Shown here: one piece after another, positions 31,381 to 40,750 of the stretch
How positions within the stretch are numbered: position 1 is the first letter of the stretch
Layout: each line of letters opens with the position of its first letter
Origin: Candidatus Roizmanbacteria bacterium
Lineage (GTDB): Bacteria; Patescibacteriota; Microgenomatia; UBA1406; GWC2-37-13
DNA: 64,000 nucleotides
Direction of reading: 5' to 3'
Assembly: GCA_013335175.1 (NCBI GenBank)
Contig: JAAXWC010000006.1
Coordinates: 1-64,000, forward strand
The notes under the pieces: model-generated
The model's database searches: none
The model's input: the letters and a program-made list of their open reading frames with translations, nothing else
Told to the model about the DNA's origin: nothing
Made by a program: the position numbers and the translations under genes

Positions 31381-31848
31381 TTATTGTAATTGAAAATCTT
31401 TTTGAAACAATTTTTCCCCATATGATCCACTAAATTTAAGCGAGAGACTAACTGGACCTTCTACCGTATGATATACACAGGTACCGGATGAACAAGTACC
31501 AAGAGTTATTTTTTTCTGATACTCAGTTTCCCCACCTGTAAGTGTCGCATTCCCAATTGCTCCTTGTGATCCCTTACCCATGGCCTGATAGGAAAGTTCA
31601 TATTCTATCTTCGCTGTTGAAGCAGGAATTCCCTGAATAGAAAGGGTTACCTCTTTTTTCGCTGCATCTGCACTCAAAGAAACTTTAACTGAGGCATCCA
31701 CTGTGGGGATCGCTTCAACGGTTGGTTGAATGGCAGAATTATTTTGAGCAGTAGTACGAGGTTTACTGGTTAATATAATACCTACAACAATAATAAAAAC
31801 AATAACACCGCCAATTGCAGGGTACAAATACTTTTTATTCATATTCAT
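31381..31848 (-). CDS. Membrane-anchored hypothetical protein
   Basis: The 155-residue protein has a short basic N-terminus, one hydrophobic helix (AIGGVIVFIIVVGIILTS, 11-28), a Pro/Thr linker and a single extracytoplasmic beta-sandwich-like domain with EVTLSIQGIPASTAKIEYELSY and TLGTCSSGTCVYHTVEG (partial quotes). The CSSGTC pair could form a disulfide. I do not recognise a family. It lies 17 nt downstream of glyS and before the rpsT promoter. TATAAT lies 8 nt before the ATG. Confidence 0.65.
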   Translation of the reverse strand: MNMNKKYLYPAIGGVIVFIIVVGIILTSKPRTTAQNNSAIQPTVEAIPTVDASVKVSLSADAAKKEVTLSIQGIPASTAKIEYELSYQAMGKGSQGAIGNATLTGGETEYQKKITLGTCSSGTCVYHTVEGPVSLSLKFSGSYGEKLFQKDFQLQ

Positions 31849-31865
31849 GGATATAAATTATAATA

Positions 31866-33248
31866 TCACACGCAATCACCAACATGAGACGCAAAATACG
31901 ATTTCAGATCTTTTATAGCTATCCGTTCCTGTTCCATTGTATCTCGATCCCGTACAGTAACAGACTCATCCTTCAGTGTATCATAATCTATCGTAACACA
32001 ATAGGGTGTTCCAATTTCATCCTGTCTCCGATACCGTTTACCAATACTTCCCGACGCATCAAACTCACACATATACTTTTCTCGAAGTTGCTGACACACA
32101 CCCTCTGCCTTTTCTGAAAGACCATCTTTTTTCATAAGAGGAAGAACTGCTACTTTGATCGGAGACAAACGTTTGTCTAGCTTCAATACAATGCGTTCTT
32201 CCCCATTTACTTGTTCTTTTGTGTATGCATGATCTAAAAACATAAGCATAAGACGATTGAGACCAACAGATGTCTCCATAATGTGTGGAATAAATTTCTC
32301 GTTACGTGCCTGATCGAAATACTCCAAATTTGCTCCTGAGAACGTGCTATGCTGGGTAAGATCGTAATTTCCTCGTGCATGTATTCCTTCTACTTCGTCG
32401 AACTTTTTCATACACTTGAAATGATATTTTATGTCGTACGCTTTTGAAGCATAAAAAACCAATTTTGTGTGCCCAACCCATTTGAGCTCTTCCTCAGTAA
32501 TTCCCAAATCGAGATACCACTGCCATCGATACTCGTGCCATTTTTCGTAAGAAATCTCCATGTCGTCCGGATGTAAAAAATACTGCATTTCCATCTGCTC
32601 AAACTCGCGCGTACGGAAGATAAACTGACGAGCAACGATTTCATTTCGAAATGCCTTTCCAACCTGAGCTATACCAAAAGGAAGTTTTGGATGCAAGGAA
32701 TTAACCGTATTTTTGTATTCTAAATAAATACCACCGCAGGTCTCAGGACGAAGATATACTACGTTTTCTTCTGATAATTGGTCGAGCGGAGAACCCATGT
32801 TTGATTTCACCATAAGCGAAAAAGTGCGAGCAGGCGTCAGGTCTGTTCCGCCACAACTTACACATTTCATTTTTCCTTCTTTTTTGAGTGCATCTAAATG
32901 CTCGTTCAAAAATTCAAGAGTTGCTTTATCCGCGTCAATTCCGTGTTCTTCTAAAAGATGGTCTGCTCGCATACGGGCCTTACACGTGCGGCAATCTACT
33001 TGCGGATCATTAAAACCATCGACATGTCCCGATGCTTTCCATGTGGTCGGATGCATAAAAATTGCACTATCGAGTGCATAGACATCTGAACGTTTCTGCA
33101 CCATTGACTTCATCCACTCCTTTTGAATGTTATTCTTTAAAAGAATTCCATAGTGCCCATAATCATAAATACCAGCAAATCCACCATAAATTTCTGATGA
33201 AGGATAGACAAACCCACGGGTTTTACAAAATGTTACTAATTCTTCCAT
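31866..33248 (-). CDS. glyS: Glycyl-tRNA synthetase, dimeric type
   Basis: From MEELVTFCKTRGFVYPSSEIYGG (start quoted in part: MEELVTFCKTRGFVYPSS) the protein has 460 residues and follows the class II alpha2 GlyRS (GRS1/GlyQS) layout: motif 1 region near EIYGG, motif 2 FRNEIVARQFIFRTREF (about 213-229), motif 3 TSVGLNRLML, and a C-terminal anticodon domain (LSPIKVAVLPLMKKDGL). A zinc-like insertion holds CRTCK and CVSCGG. It charges tRNA-Gly. TATAAT lies 6 nt before the ATG (33255-33260), inside the end of recO. Confidence 0.96.
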   Translation of the reverse strand: MEELVTFCKTRGFVYPSSEIYGGFAGIYDYGHYGILLKNNIQKEWMKSMVQKRSDVYALDSAIFMHPTTWKASGHVDGFNDPQVDCRTCKARMRADHLLEEHGIDADKATLEFLNEHLDALKKEGKMKCVSCGGTDLTPARTFSLMVKSNMGSPLDQLSEENVVYLRPETCGGIYLEYKNTVNSLHPKLPFGIAQVGKAFRNEIVARQFIFRTREFEQMEMQYFLHPDDMEISYEKWHEYRWQWYLDLGITEEELKWVGHTKLVFYASKAYDIKYHFKCMKKFDEVEGIHARGNYDLTQHSTFSGANLEYFDQARNEKFIPHIMETSVGLNRLMLMFLDHAYTKEQVNGEERIVLKLDKRLSPIKVAVLPLMKKDGLSEKAEGVCQQLREKYMCEFDASGSIGKRYRRQDEIGTPYCVTIDYDTLKDESVTVRDRDTMEQERIAIKDLKSYFASHVGDCV

Positions 33249-33255
33249 ATGTGAA

Positions 33256-33783
33256 TTATATAACAAGATCCGGCATTTTTTCATTCATTAACTCTTCAAC
33301 TATCATAATTAATTCTTCATAGGATTTGTTTTCTTTTAAAAATCCGAGCGATTGAAGTAAGGCGTTTAAATAAAAAGCCAATCGAGTCTTCGTAAAACTT
33401 TCACTACGTGCTAATTCCTTCATAAGTGCAAGCGTAATATGAAATGATTCCTGTTCCGGTTGTTCCCGCGGCAAAAGACGTTCGAGAACAAAATAGTAGA
33501 TAAATAAAATACTCATCTTTTTCATATCTTCTTTTATTGAAGAAAAAGCAGATATAAGCGTCGTTTCTTGTATGTACAACGTATCATGTCGTGATGCAAG
33601 TGTGGATCGTATAAGATTCCCTGTCTGAAGATGCGGGGCTCTTCTACTGGTGATTTTTTTTACCCCTTTTGCTACTGAAATAATTTTCCCCTGTTCCTTG
33701 GTAAAAAGGGTAACAATCGTGTCGGCACCAGTAAGTCTATTTTTCTTTAGAACAAAAGCTTCCGTTTGTACCACCTGTCTCAT
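33256..33783 (-). CDS. recO: DNA repair protein RecO, reduced
   Basis: The 175-residue protein has the RecO N-terminal OB-fold (EAFVLKKNRLTGADTIVTLFT, in part, and GKIISVAKGVKKITSRRA) followed by a helical domain (MSILFIYYFVLERLLP, ALLQSLGFL). RecO helps load RecA onto SSB-covered DNA with RecR. It is about 60 residues shorter than E. coli RecO and contains no Cys at all, so the zinc-binding site of many family members is missing. TACAAT lies 8 nt before the ATG. It is 7 nt upstream of glyS. Confidence 0.88.
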   Translation of the reverse strand: MRQVVQTEAFVLKKNRLTGADTIVTLFTKEQGKIISVAKGVKKITSRRAPHLQTGNLIRSTLASRHDTLYIQETTLISAFSSIKEDMKKMSILFIYYFVLERLLPREQPEQESFHITLALMKELARSESFTKTRLAFYLNALLQSLGFLKENKSYEELIMIVEELMNEKMPDLVI

Positions 33784-33809
33784 ATTCAGGTATTGTACCT
33801 TATTTATAT

Positions 33810-33835
33810 AAAAAAGGCGGGTGTTGCCACCCGCC
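33810..33835 (-). terminator. Intrinsic terminator at the end of the glycan cluster
   Basis: Stem GGCGGGTG/CACCCGCC (33816-33823 and 33828-33835) with a 4-nt loop is followed on the minus strand by six T (33810-33815). It lies 26 nt after the DUF4012 stop and before the recO start, so it closes the long minus-strand series of genes that begins in the ribosomal block. No other strong terminator was seen on this strand between rplC and here. Confidence 0.85.
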
Positions 33836-33860
33836 CCTTATTTTTTGTCTAACAAAAAAT

Positions 33861-35699
33861 TTACTTTATATCTTTGTCCTTATCAAACTCTCCATCATAC
33901 TTTGATGCTCCATTTACCGTCACTTTTAGTTTTTGATTATGAGTCCCGGACTGTTTCTGAACGTACAGTTTGTATTCAGAAGTACTCACCGAAGTTGGTA
34001 ATGTATACGTTACCGTAATTTGGGATTTTCCCATAGGGGGGACTGTCATAAATCCTTCAAACACGGTCTTATCGAGTTCATTATAGACCAACGCTTTCTT
34101 TTCTATTCCCTTGAAATTAACCAACTGAGCTCCCTTAGGTACATATACTCGTACCCAGTTTCTGAGTGTGGCGTTTAGACACAGTCCTCCGCGCTCTAAA
34201 CTACAATCAGAGTGAGCGTATGGATTACGATATTCTACTGTAACTTCTCGGTTTATTTTCCCGCCCTCTATCGTCGATTTCGAGGTGTACTGTTCGTTGA
34301 TGAACATATTCGATTTTGCTCCAGCAAAATTCACATTGGTTACCAACAAGTAATCTTGCGGGGCCGACTGCACCCGTCCGGCAAAATTCAGTTTTTCTAC
34401 TGATCCCTGGACCTCTGCATCGGTGAAGTTCAACAAAATATCTTTCGTCTCCATATCTTGATACATTGTTTGGAACAGAGTCCCCCAGTACTTGGAAGGC
34501 GAGAACCCAATAGCTTTATAGAACAACGCGTACATCAACTCCCCAAGAATTCCTTTTCTATTTTCTTTCACGTACCCGACAGGTCTATCTACCATATCAG
34601 AAAGCTGGTATATTACCTGAGGGCAATCACACCGTTTGTCTATTTTTGCTGAAAATCGGACACCATCTGCTTCAGTGTCACCAAAAATAGTAAGCATGTC
34701 AACTAATACCTTCGAATCAAGAGCGATAACGCCATCATACTTTACTTTATCTCCACTTTTTTCATACAGTGAATTAAATAATTTCAAAGACTCTACAAAA
34801 TCTGGAGAAAGGTTGCTATCTCTGATATAGAACTGACTTACATTTTTGTGATAGGTAAGAATTTTATCAGGCGCAGCTGGATGAACTGCGATACTATTAT
34901 CCAGAGAATAGATATCCGCAGATTTAGCAATGTTCATCTTACCATCTTTTATTTTAAAAATAGCATAAGCGGTCAAAAATCCTCCCGTTGCCCTTCGTTC
35001 ACTTTCATTTTGGAAAAGGACTAAATATGTTTTCTCCTTGTCTTTTCCCATAATATACGGCAGTTTTTTTAACAATGGTTTCGCATCAACAAAAAGTGAA
35101 GATACACCACTAAACTGATCTTTTATATTATTAATTTTTGCACGTACCTCGGTAGAGCCAAACTTCTCAGGATAGCGATTTGCATCTATAGTCTGAAGTC
35201 TTTTTTCAACCTCGCTAATATCTGCAGAGATTGCATCCACTTTACCCAGAACTTTATCCAGTGTAATTACCGCTGTCTGCAAGCGGTCTTCTGCGGAACG
35301 TTCAATAAAAGATGCCTTCCCTTTCTTCATACCGATAAGGTCTGCATAGGGATATATCGCCTCAACAGCCTGATTTCCCGCGTCTATCATGTAGGTCCCT
35401 GCTTCTACTCCATTTTTAAAATCAGAGACATACGGAATAAACGATGCCCAATATACAGACTGTGACTCTTTCGCAAAATCGGCATACTGCATTGAAACTT
35501 TCGTCAAATTTTTTTTCACAAGATCGATATCATTTGCGAGCAGACTCGCTTTCAATTCTTTTGCGGAAGCTACAAGCACATTTGCCTTCGCTTTTATGCG
35601 ACTATACGGCAAATATACCAGAAAAAAAAGAAGTGCTATAAAAACTACTACAAACGAAAGAATGCTGAAAATAAGCTTTTTTTTAGATTTTCTTCTCAT
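33861..35699 (-). CDS. DUF4012-family membrane-anchored protein
   Basis: The 612-residue protein starts with KSKKKLIFSILSFVVVFIALLFFLVYLP (signal-anchor, residues 5-32, cited in part), a helical region of about 200 residues, and a large extracytoplasmic domain with ATGGFLTAYAIFKIKDGKM and NSIAVHPAAPDKI, features of the DUF4012 family. These are often next to exopolysaccharide genes in Gram-positive bacteria and CPR, but their biochemical role is not known. It is last in the glycan cluster, 15 nt after the sugar transferase, so it may work at the cell surface on the polymer made by that cluster. Confidence 0.82.
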   Translation of the reverse strand: MRRKSKKKLIFSILSFVVVFIALLFFLVYLPYSRIKAKANVLVASAKELKASLLANDIDLVKKNLTKVSMQYADFAKESQSVYWASFIPYVSDFKNGVEAGTYMIDAGNQAVEAIYPYADLIGMKKGKASFIERSAEDRLQTAVITLDKVLGKVDAISADISEVEKRLQTIDANRYPEKFGSTEVRAKINNIKDQFSGVSSLFVDAKPLLKKLPYIMGKDKEKTYLVLFQNESERRATGGFLTAYAIFKIKDGKMNIAKSADIYSLDNSIAVHPAAPDKILTYHKNVSQFYIRDSNLSPDFVESLKLFNSLYEKSGDKVKYDGVIALDSKVLVDMLTIFGDTEADGVRFSAKIDKRCDCPQVIYQLSDMVDRPVGYVKENRKGILGELMYALFYKAIGFSPSKYWGTLFQTMYQDMETKDILLNFTDAEVQGSVEKLNFAGRVQSAPQDYLLVTNVNFAGAKSNMFINEQYTSKSTIEGGKINREVTVEYRNPYAHSDCSLERGGLCLNATLRNWVRVYVPKGAQLVNFKGIEKKALVYNELDKTVFEGFMTVPPMGKSQITVTYTLPTSVSTSEYKLYVQKQSGTHNQKLKVTVNGASKYDGEFDKDKDIK

Positions 35700-35714
35700 A
35701 GAAATAAAATAAAT

Positions 35715-36404
35715 TTATATTGCTCCCTTTCCAGTAAGCATAACGAGTGGAGTCCTTAACATAATACTCATATCCTGTTTTAATGATATCGTATCAACAT
35801 ATCGTGCGTCAATGGCTATTCGCTTATCGAAATTGATTTCTGATCGGCCCGAAACCTGCCATAAGCCTGTTATCCCTGGCTTCACTGAAAGTACCTTCGT
35901 CACTAATTTCTTTGTTTCCGGATAATTCTTTTGCTGATTCTCTAATTCATCAGGATAGTAGGCTCGAGGGCCAACGATACTCATATCACCACGGAGTACA
36001 TTTAATAACTGAGGAATTTCATCGATAGAGTGTTTCCGGATAAACTTTCCAATACGAGTAATTCGTGGATCTTTTTTTAATTTATAGCTCCCCTGTTTAT
36101 ATTCTTCAAACAATGCCTTAAAACGAGGATCGGTACGAAGTAAATAATGCGCATTGACGATCATAGAACGAAACTTGAACATCTTAAATGTTTTCCCATT
36201 CTGCCCGATTCGTTCCGGTACATCAGCGAAAATTGGCCCGTCAGAATCCAACTTAATAAGAACGGCTATAACAAGACACACTGGTGAGAAAAAAACCAGT
36301 ATAACAAAGGCCAACACACAATCAATCAACCGTTTAATAGAGTCACTATATGTAAAAAGGCGTGCAAAAGATCTCGTGGGCATTGCTTCTATTGTATCAT
36401 ACAT
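35715..36404 (-). CDS. Polyprenyl-phosphate sugar-1-phosphate transferase
   Basis: The 229-residue protein belongs to the bacterial sugar transferase family (catalytic part of WbaP/WcaJ). One helix (CVLAFVILVFFSPVCLVIAVLI, about 29-50) enters the membrane, followed by KMFKFRSM, then GKFIRKHSIDEIPQLLNVLR and GDMSIVGPRAYYP. These conserved Arg/Asp/Glu residues form the catalytic site that transfers hexose-1-phosphate to undecaprenyl phosphate, the first step of a repeating-unit glycan. The start may also be at 36383 (MPTRSFARLF), which has TACAAT 7 nt upstream. It lies 21 nt after manC. Confidence 0.93.
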   Translation of the reverse strand: MYDTIEAMPTRSFARLFTYSDSIKRLIDCVLAFVILVFFSPVCLVIAVLIKLDSDGPIFADVPERIGQNGKTFKMFKFRSMIVNAHYLLRTDPRFKALFEEYKQGSYKLKKDPRITRIGKFIRKHSIDEIPQLLNVLRGDMSIVGPRAYYPDELENQQKNYPETKKLVTKVLSVKPGITGLWQVSGRSEINFDKRIAIDARYVDTISLKQDMSIMLRTPLVMLTGKGAI

Positions 36405-36425
36405 AAACGGGACAGTAAGAGAGAC

Positions 36426-37511
36426 TTATGTTAACTGTTCGTGTTCGGTCCCCTTAAAATTTTCTACTATTTTTTTAATCTTTGCTACCGAGGTCTTTTT
36501 GGCTACAAGTAATACATCGTCGGTATTCACAACTAAAAGCCCATCCAAATCAACTGCTACAATCATTTTTGAATTTTGGTAATTGTAAATAAGATTATCT
36601 TTACACCCATCTACATACATATCACCTTGAGTAACATTATCATCCGGATTTTTTTCAAGTGCCTCTTTCAGAGCTTCCCATGCGCCCACATCGCTCCAAC
36701 CGATGTCATCTACCACCACCAGTGCATTCCCGTTGTCAATTTGCTCAATAACGGCATTATCAAAGTTAATTTCTGGCATCTCCGTATATTTTTGTAAAAA
36801 TATTTTATTGTAATTCGCTTTACCCTTACTGCTTATAATATCCACAACCAAACGATGAATATGCGGTGCAAAACGTTCAAAAAGGGTGAAAATAAACTGT
36901 GGAGTTGAAACAAAGTATCCTAAATTCCAACAATGATGTCCACTTGCGAAATATGTTTTTGCCAGTTCCGCATCTGGTTTATATTTGAACCCGTGGAACG
37001 CGCGAAACGAAACTTCTTCCATGGTTTTTACATTCTCCCCCATCTCTATCCACCCCAGATTATCCGAGGCAAACCGAGCTTGCTGACCAATGAAGATAAT
37101 TTTATTCGGGTCTTTTTTTACCAGTTCGCCCGAGACTCGTATAATATGTTTAAATTTCTTCGTTTCTTTCACTAAGTGGTCGCTCCACAAAATAATTACC
37201 GGTTCATTCGGAAATTTTTTTGCTAAGACACCCATCACGTATGCTACGGCCGGGCCGACATCTTTTTTTACCGGCTCTCCGATGATATTTTCTGTAGGAA
37301 CAAATGGAATTTGAGCTGCAACCATCTCGGTATATGCTGCACCAGTTGAGACATAGATATCCTCTGGCTTAAATTCCGGAAGAAGTCGTTCTACTGCAAG
37401 TTGAAGTGTTGTTTTTTCGCCGACAATTTTTTCAAACTGTTTCGGTGATTTACGGCGAGATACCGGCCAAAGTCTTGTTCCAACGCCCCCTGCGAATATA
37501 ACGGCTTTCAT
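36426..37511 (-). CDS. manC: Mannose-1-phosphate guanylyltransferase
   Basis: The 361-residue protein starts with AVIFAGGVGTRLWPVSRRKSPKQF (quoted partly), the GTP-binding signature GGxGTRLWPxSR of ManC-type nucleotidyltransferases, and has ILWSDHLVK and WNLGYFVSTP typical of this enzyme. It makes GDP-mannose from mannose-1-phosphate. It lacks the C-terminal cupin isomerase domain of bifunctional ManC, in line with its length. The GDP-mannose should feed the neighbouring glycosyltransferases. Same-strand spacing to the downstream sugar transferase is 21 nt and from the upstream glycosyltransferase 15 nt. Confidence 0.95.
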   Translation of the reverse strand: MKAVIFAGGVGTRLWPVSRRKSPKQFEKIVGEKTTLQLAVERLLPEFKPEDIYVSTGAAYTEMVAAQIPFVPTENIIGEPVKKDVGPAVAYVMGVLAKKFPNEPVIILWSDHLVKETKKFKHIIRVSGELVKKDPNKIIFIGQQARFASDNLGWIEMGENVKTMEEVSFRAFHGFKYKPDAELAKTYFASGHHCWNLGYFVSTPQFIFTLFERFAPHIHRLVVDIISSKGKANYNKIFLQKYTEMPEINFDNAVIEQIDNGNALVVVDDIGWSDVGAWEALKEALEKNPDDNVTQGDMYVDGCKDNLIYNYQNSKMIVAVDLDGLLVVNTDDVLLVAKKTSVAKIKKIVENFKGTEHEQLT

Positions 37512-37526
37512 AGTAGATAGTTAAGA

Positions 37527-38675
37527 TTAAGAAATGCTAATAAGGTGTCTGATCTTATCTTCAAACACGTTTTTTTTAAATCGTTGTACCCGCTCCTTGC
37601 CTTCCATTTTTAGGTACTTTTTTACATTGTATGACACCGTATGAAAATGTGCAAGGGCTTTCAACAGATCTTCTTCCGTCTGTTTTTCAAAAAAAATTCC
37701 AGTTTTGCCTGCTTGTACCGTCTCTATTGCTCCTCCTTGGCGATACGCAATAACCGGACAACCAAAAAAAACAGCTTCCAGAGCGACATACCCAAAATCT
37801 TCTTCTTGTGGCATAATAAATGCGTTCGCATTGGCGTATAAATACGCAAGTTGTTCCTCGGTAACTGCTCCCAAAAATGTACAATTTTTGCCCGCCAACT
37901 TCCTCAACTGAGCAGATTTACTACCTGTCCCGACAATTATCAGTTGTTCTTGAGGCAGGCTTTTCATAGCCTTTATGGCCAAATCTACCTTTTTATACGA
38001 TTCTAATCGTGAAACAACAAGATAAAATGACGATTGAATTCCACAAGAATGCGCCCATTCTCGAAGAGCTTGCGTGTGAAGCGTATGCGCAGTTTGTAAC
38101 GTCTCCCAATATTTGGTGTCAAAAGGAGGGTACACTAGGGTGCTCTGTCGCTGGTAGTACTTTGTAATTCTCTGTTGAACCACCTCAGAAAGTGCTACGA
38201 GTACATCAGGTCTTTTGGAGGCATAAAAATCCCATTCTCGGAGCCAGGTCAAAACAGGTGCTGAAATAAAAGCAAGAAAACGATTCTTAATATACTCTTC
38301 CTGTTTTACCCATAAAAAACGTGTGGGAGTTAAAATATATGAAATATGCAGTGTGTCTGGTTTGGTGATGACTGCCTTTGCGAACGATGAAGTAACGGAA
38401 AGTACCACATCGTACTCAGATAAATCTATCGATTCAAAGGCAAACGGGTAAAACAAAAGCGATAGGATTCTGTTTCGCGTAATAAATTTGGGAAGTTTTT
38501 GCATAAATGTTGCACGTAACGGCAGCGACTTTGCCCAGGGGGCTTTCTCTAAGTCAACATGTGACGTATAAAAAACAGCATTGGGGAACATCTGGTGAAG
38601 GTTGAGCAAAATTCGTTCAACGCCCCCCCATTTATCCATCCAATCGTATACAATGGCATATTTTTTTTCAGTCAT
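37527..38675 (-). CDS. Glycosyltransferase family 4
   Basis: From MTEKKYAIVYDWMDKWGGVE the protein has 382 residues with a GT-B fold. The N-terminal Rossmann half has YDWMDKWGGVERILLNL, the C-terminal half has YLVVSRLESYKKVDLAIKAM and FGYVALEAVFFGCPVIAY with the E-x7-E nucleotide-sugar signature (EDFGYVALEAV). GT4 enzymes are retaining, and with manC nearby a mannosyl transfer from GDP-mannose is likely. The in-frame extension from 38753 has no support. The 82-nt gap upstream to the next glycosyltransferase holds no feature that I recognise. Confidence 0.92.
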   Translation of the reverse strand: MTEKKYAIVYDWMDKWGGVERILLNLHQMFPNAVFYTSHVDLEKAPWAKSLPLRATFMQKLPKFITRNRILSLLFYPFAFESIDLSEYDVVLSVTSSFAKAVITKPDTLHISYILTPTRFLWVKQEEYIKNRFLAFISAPVLTWLREWDFYASKRPDVLVALSEVVQQRITKYYQRQSTLVYPPFDTKYWETLQTAHTLHTQALREWAHSCGIQSSFYLVVSRLESYKKVDLAIKAMKSLPQEQLIIVGTGSKSAQLRKLAGKNCTFLGAVTEEQLAYLYANANAFIMPQEEDFGYVALEAVFFGCPVIAYRQGGAIETVQAGKTGIFFEKQTEEDLLKALAHFHTVSYNVKKYLKMEGKERVQRFKKNVFEDKIRHLISIS

Positions 38676-38757
38676 TTTAAAGCAAAATAGTAGATATTTG
38701 TAATAGATTCTACTCCAGATCGACTCTATTTTGAATTCAATAATTCGTACCACACAA

Positions 38758-39858
38758 CTACTCTCCTAAGTAGTTTTTATAGAGCTTAACTGTTTTTTTC
38801 GTCATTTCCTCAAACGAATATCCATTTAATAGCTCTTCAGATAAAAATGTGGTTGGATGCGAGATCTCTTTTTCTATAGCAATACGCATACTATTTGTAT
38901 TGTACGGATCGAACTGGTGAAATTTTTTTCCAATCAACTCATGAAACACCGGTATATCTGAGGTAATGACAGGTGTACCAAAGTACAACGATTCTACTAT
39001 TGGCAAACCAAATCCTTCAGATAAAGAAGGTACTACAAGCGCCTGCGCATTACGGTATAAGAAGGCCATATCCTCAAACGTATGAGGATAATAGAATATC
39101 ACTCGTTCTGTCAGATTGTTTTCGTGAACCAACTGCTTGAGACGTTTCGAAAAATAATTATCAGGACCCCTCAGTACAAGTTTAATATCCCCAGATACAG
39201 ACTCAAAGGCCTTGATCAACCGCTCTACATTTTTGTGCGGATAGTAATTTCCTACATATAATAAATAAGGAAAGTGAAACTGTTTCCTCAATGTTTCATT
39301 TTGGTGTACGTTGTGATACCGCCAATCTACTCCTTCATAGATCGAAACAATTTTGTTTCCAGATATATCGGGATACTGAGCAAGAATCTGATCTTTCACT
39401 ACCTGAGTTGGGACAATGAGACGTTTTGCTCTATGTATCTGAGTGGAAAGAACCCATGTAAAAATACGATGTTTAAATTCATATAAGAGTGGTTGACGCG
39501 TAGAAGCCTGTCCTGTTTTAAAAAGGAGAGGGGTTAAATCGTGGACAGTAGCAATGAACGCGCGTGGATACCAGATAGGGAAACTAAAATACGTAAAATG
39601 CATAAGATCGAGTTTATCCTGCATAAGCTGCACGCCAAACAAACTTTGCTCCTGTAACGTATGCCACTTCGCGTGTGTTATTTTAATTGTCATGCGAGGA
39701 TGGGCTAAGGAAATCGTGGGAGCATCTTCTGGAGAGACATAAAGATTAATTTGATAATTTTCAGGGACATGTGCAGGGAGGAAATGGATAAAGTTTTGAA
39801 GATATGTGCCAACACCAGTCTGAGAATAAAGACGGGCGTCAATCCCGATAGTTTTCAT
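38758..39858 (-). CDS. Glycosyltransferase family 4
   Basis: The 366-residue GT-B protein starts MKTIGIDARLYSQTGVGTYL, typical of GT4 mannosyl- and glucosyltransferases, has YLLYVGNYYPHKNVERLIKA as the donor-binding start of the C-terminal half and SEGFGLPIVESLYFGTPVI with the E-x7-E motif. It is probably the second of three sugar-adding enzymes for the surface glycan. Its start overlaps the end of the GT2 gene by 20 nt. Spacing and order show that the cluster is co-transcribed. Confidence 0.93.
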   Translation of the reverse strand: MKTIGIDARLYSQTGVGTYLQNFIHFLPAHVPENYQINLYVSPEDAPTISLAHPRMTIKITHAKWHTLQEQSLFGVQLMQDKLDLMHFTYFSFPIWYPRAFIATVHDLTPLLFKTGQASTRQPLLYEFKHRIFTWVLSTQIHRAKRLIVPTQVVKDQILAQYPDISGNKIVSIYEGVDWRYHNVHQNETLRKQFHFPYLLYVGNYYPHKNVERLIKAFESVSGDIKLVLRGPDNYFSKRLKQLVHENNLTERVIFYYPHTFEDMAFLYRNAQALVVPSLSEGFGLPIVESLYFGTPVITSDIPVFHELIGKKFHQFDPYNTNSMRIAIEKEISHPTTFLSEELLNGYSFEEMTKKTVKLYKNYLGE

Positions 39859-40747
39859 ATCTCTTCATCTTACGATAAATAACGTCGTGAATCAAAGCAT
39901 TTACTACCTTCGGGTACTGTTTGGCGTAGTGTTTGTCGTAAAAAATGCGCATTGCATTGTAAAAATGCCAACGAATTTGATTGCGGGTAATTGAGCTTTT
40001 TGTCTGTAGACCACTTTTATATTTCAAATGAGTTACTTCGTATTTCGGATAATAGAGTATCTGATAGCCCAACTCCTTTATCCGGTACGCAAAATCTAAA
40101 TCTTCTCCATACATGAAAAAGTTTTCATCAAACCCGTGTAATTCTCGTATGAGATCCAACCGTGTTAAAAAAAATGCACCGGTTGGTGAATCTATTTGAT
40201 GAATACTCGTAAGATCTGCACCGGTCAGATGATATCCTCCAAACAACTGACAAAAAAAAGGAAGTTTCCCAAATGTTTTTTCTAATTTCGTAAAGTAGGT
40301 GAAAGATCGCCACGGAGTGGGAAACCCTCTGTGTGAAGCCGGGTCAATAGACCCATCTTGCAGATTTACCCGTACCGTCAGTGCTCCCACTTGGGGATGG
40401 TCATGGAGATAGGTGCAAAGATCTATAAAATCGACATCCTTTACAATAACATCTGAGTTCAAACACAGAACATACGTCCCTGTTGCTTGCGCAAATGCTT
40501 TATTATTCGCAGTACCAAAGCCATAGTTTTTATCCAAAGCAATAAGTTCCTTTTCTACTTTTTCATGTTTTGATTGCTTAAATAGTTCGAGAATTGCTGC
40601 AGGAGATCCGTCTTCTGAGCCGTTGTCTACTACAATAATCTCGGTATTAAGTTCCTGAACGGCAACAACGGATAACAACTGAGATATACAGTCCACCGTC
40701 ATTTGTTTTGTATTAAAAGAAGGGATAATGATAGATAAATCTGTCAT
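39839..40747 (-). CDS. Glycosyltransferase family 2
   Basis: The 302-residue GT-A protein begins DLSIIIPSFNTKQMTVDCI, and has VVDNGSEDGS and CLNSDVIVKD (the D-x-D-like region), followed by GAFFLTRLDLIRELHGFDENFFMYGEDLDFAYRIK (quoted in pieces) typical of rhamnosyl/galactofuranosyl-type GT2 enzymes. It acts in the cytoplasm on lipid-linked sugars. No membrane helix is present. Its ATG lies only 3 nt after the rpsI stop, so it is directly downstream of the ribosomal operon and probably translated from the same mRNA. Confidence 0.93.
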   Translation of the reverse strand: MTDLSIIIPSFNTKQMTVDCISQLLSVVAVQELNTEIIVVDNGSEDGSPAAILELFKQSKHEKVEKELIALDKNYGFGTANNKAFAQATGTYVLCLNSDVIVKDVDFIDLCTYLHDHPQVGALTVRVNLQDGSIDPASHRGFPTPWRSFTYFTKLEKTFGKLPFFCQLFGGYHLTGADLTSIHQIDSPTGAFFLTRLDLIRELHGFDENFFMYGEDLDFAYRIKELGYQILYYPKYEVTHLKYKSGLQTKSSITRNQIRWHFYNAMRIFYDKHYAKQYPKVVNALIHDVIYRKMKRYENYRD

Positions 40748-40750
40748 ACC

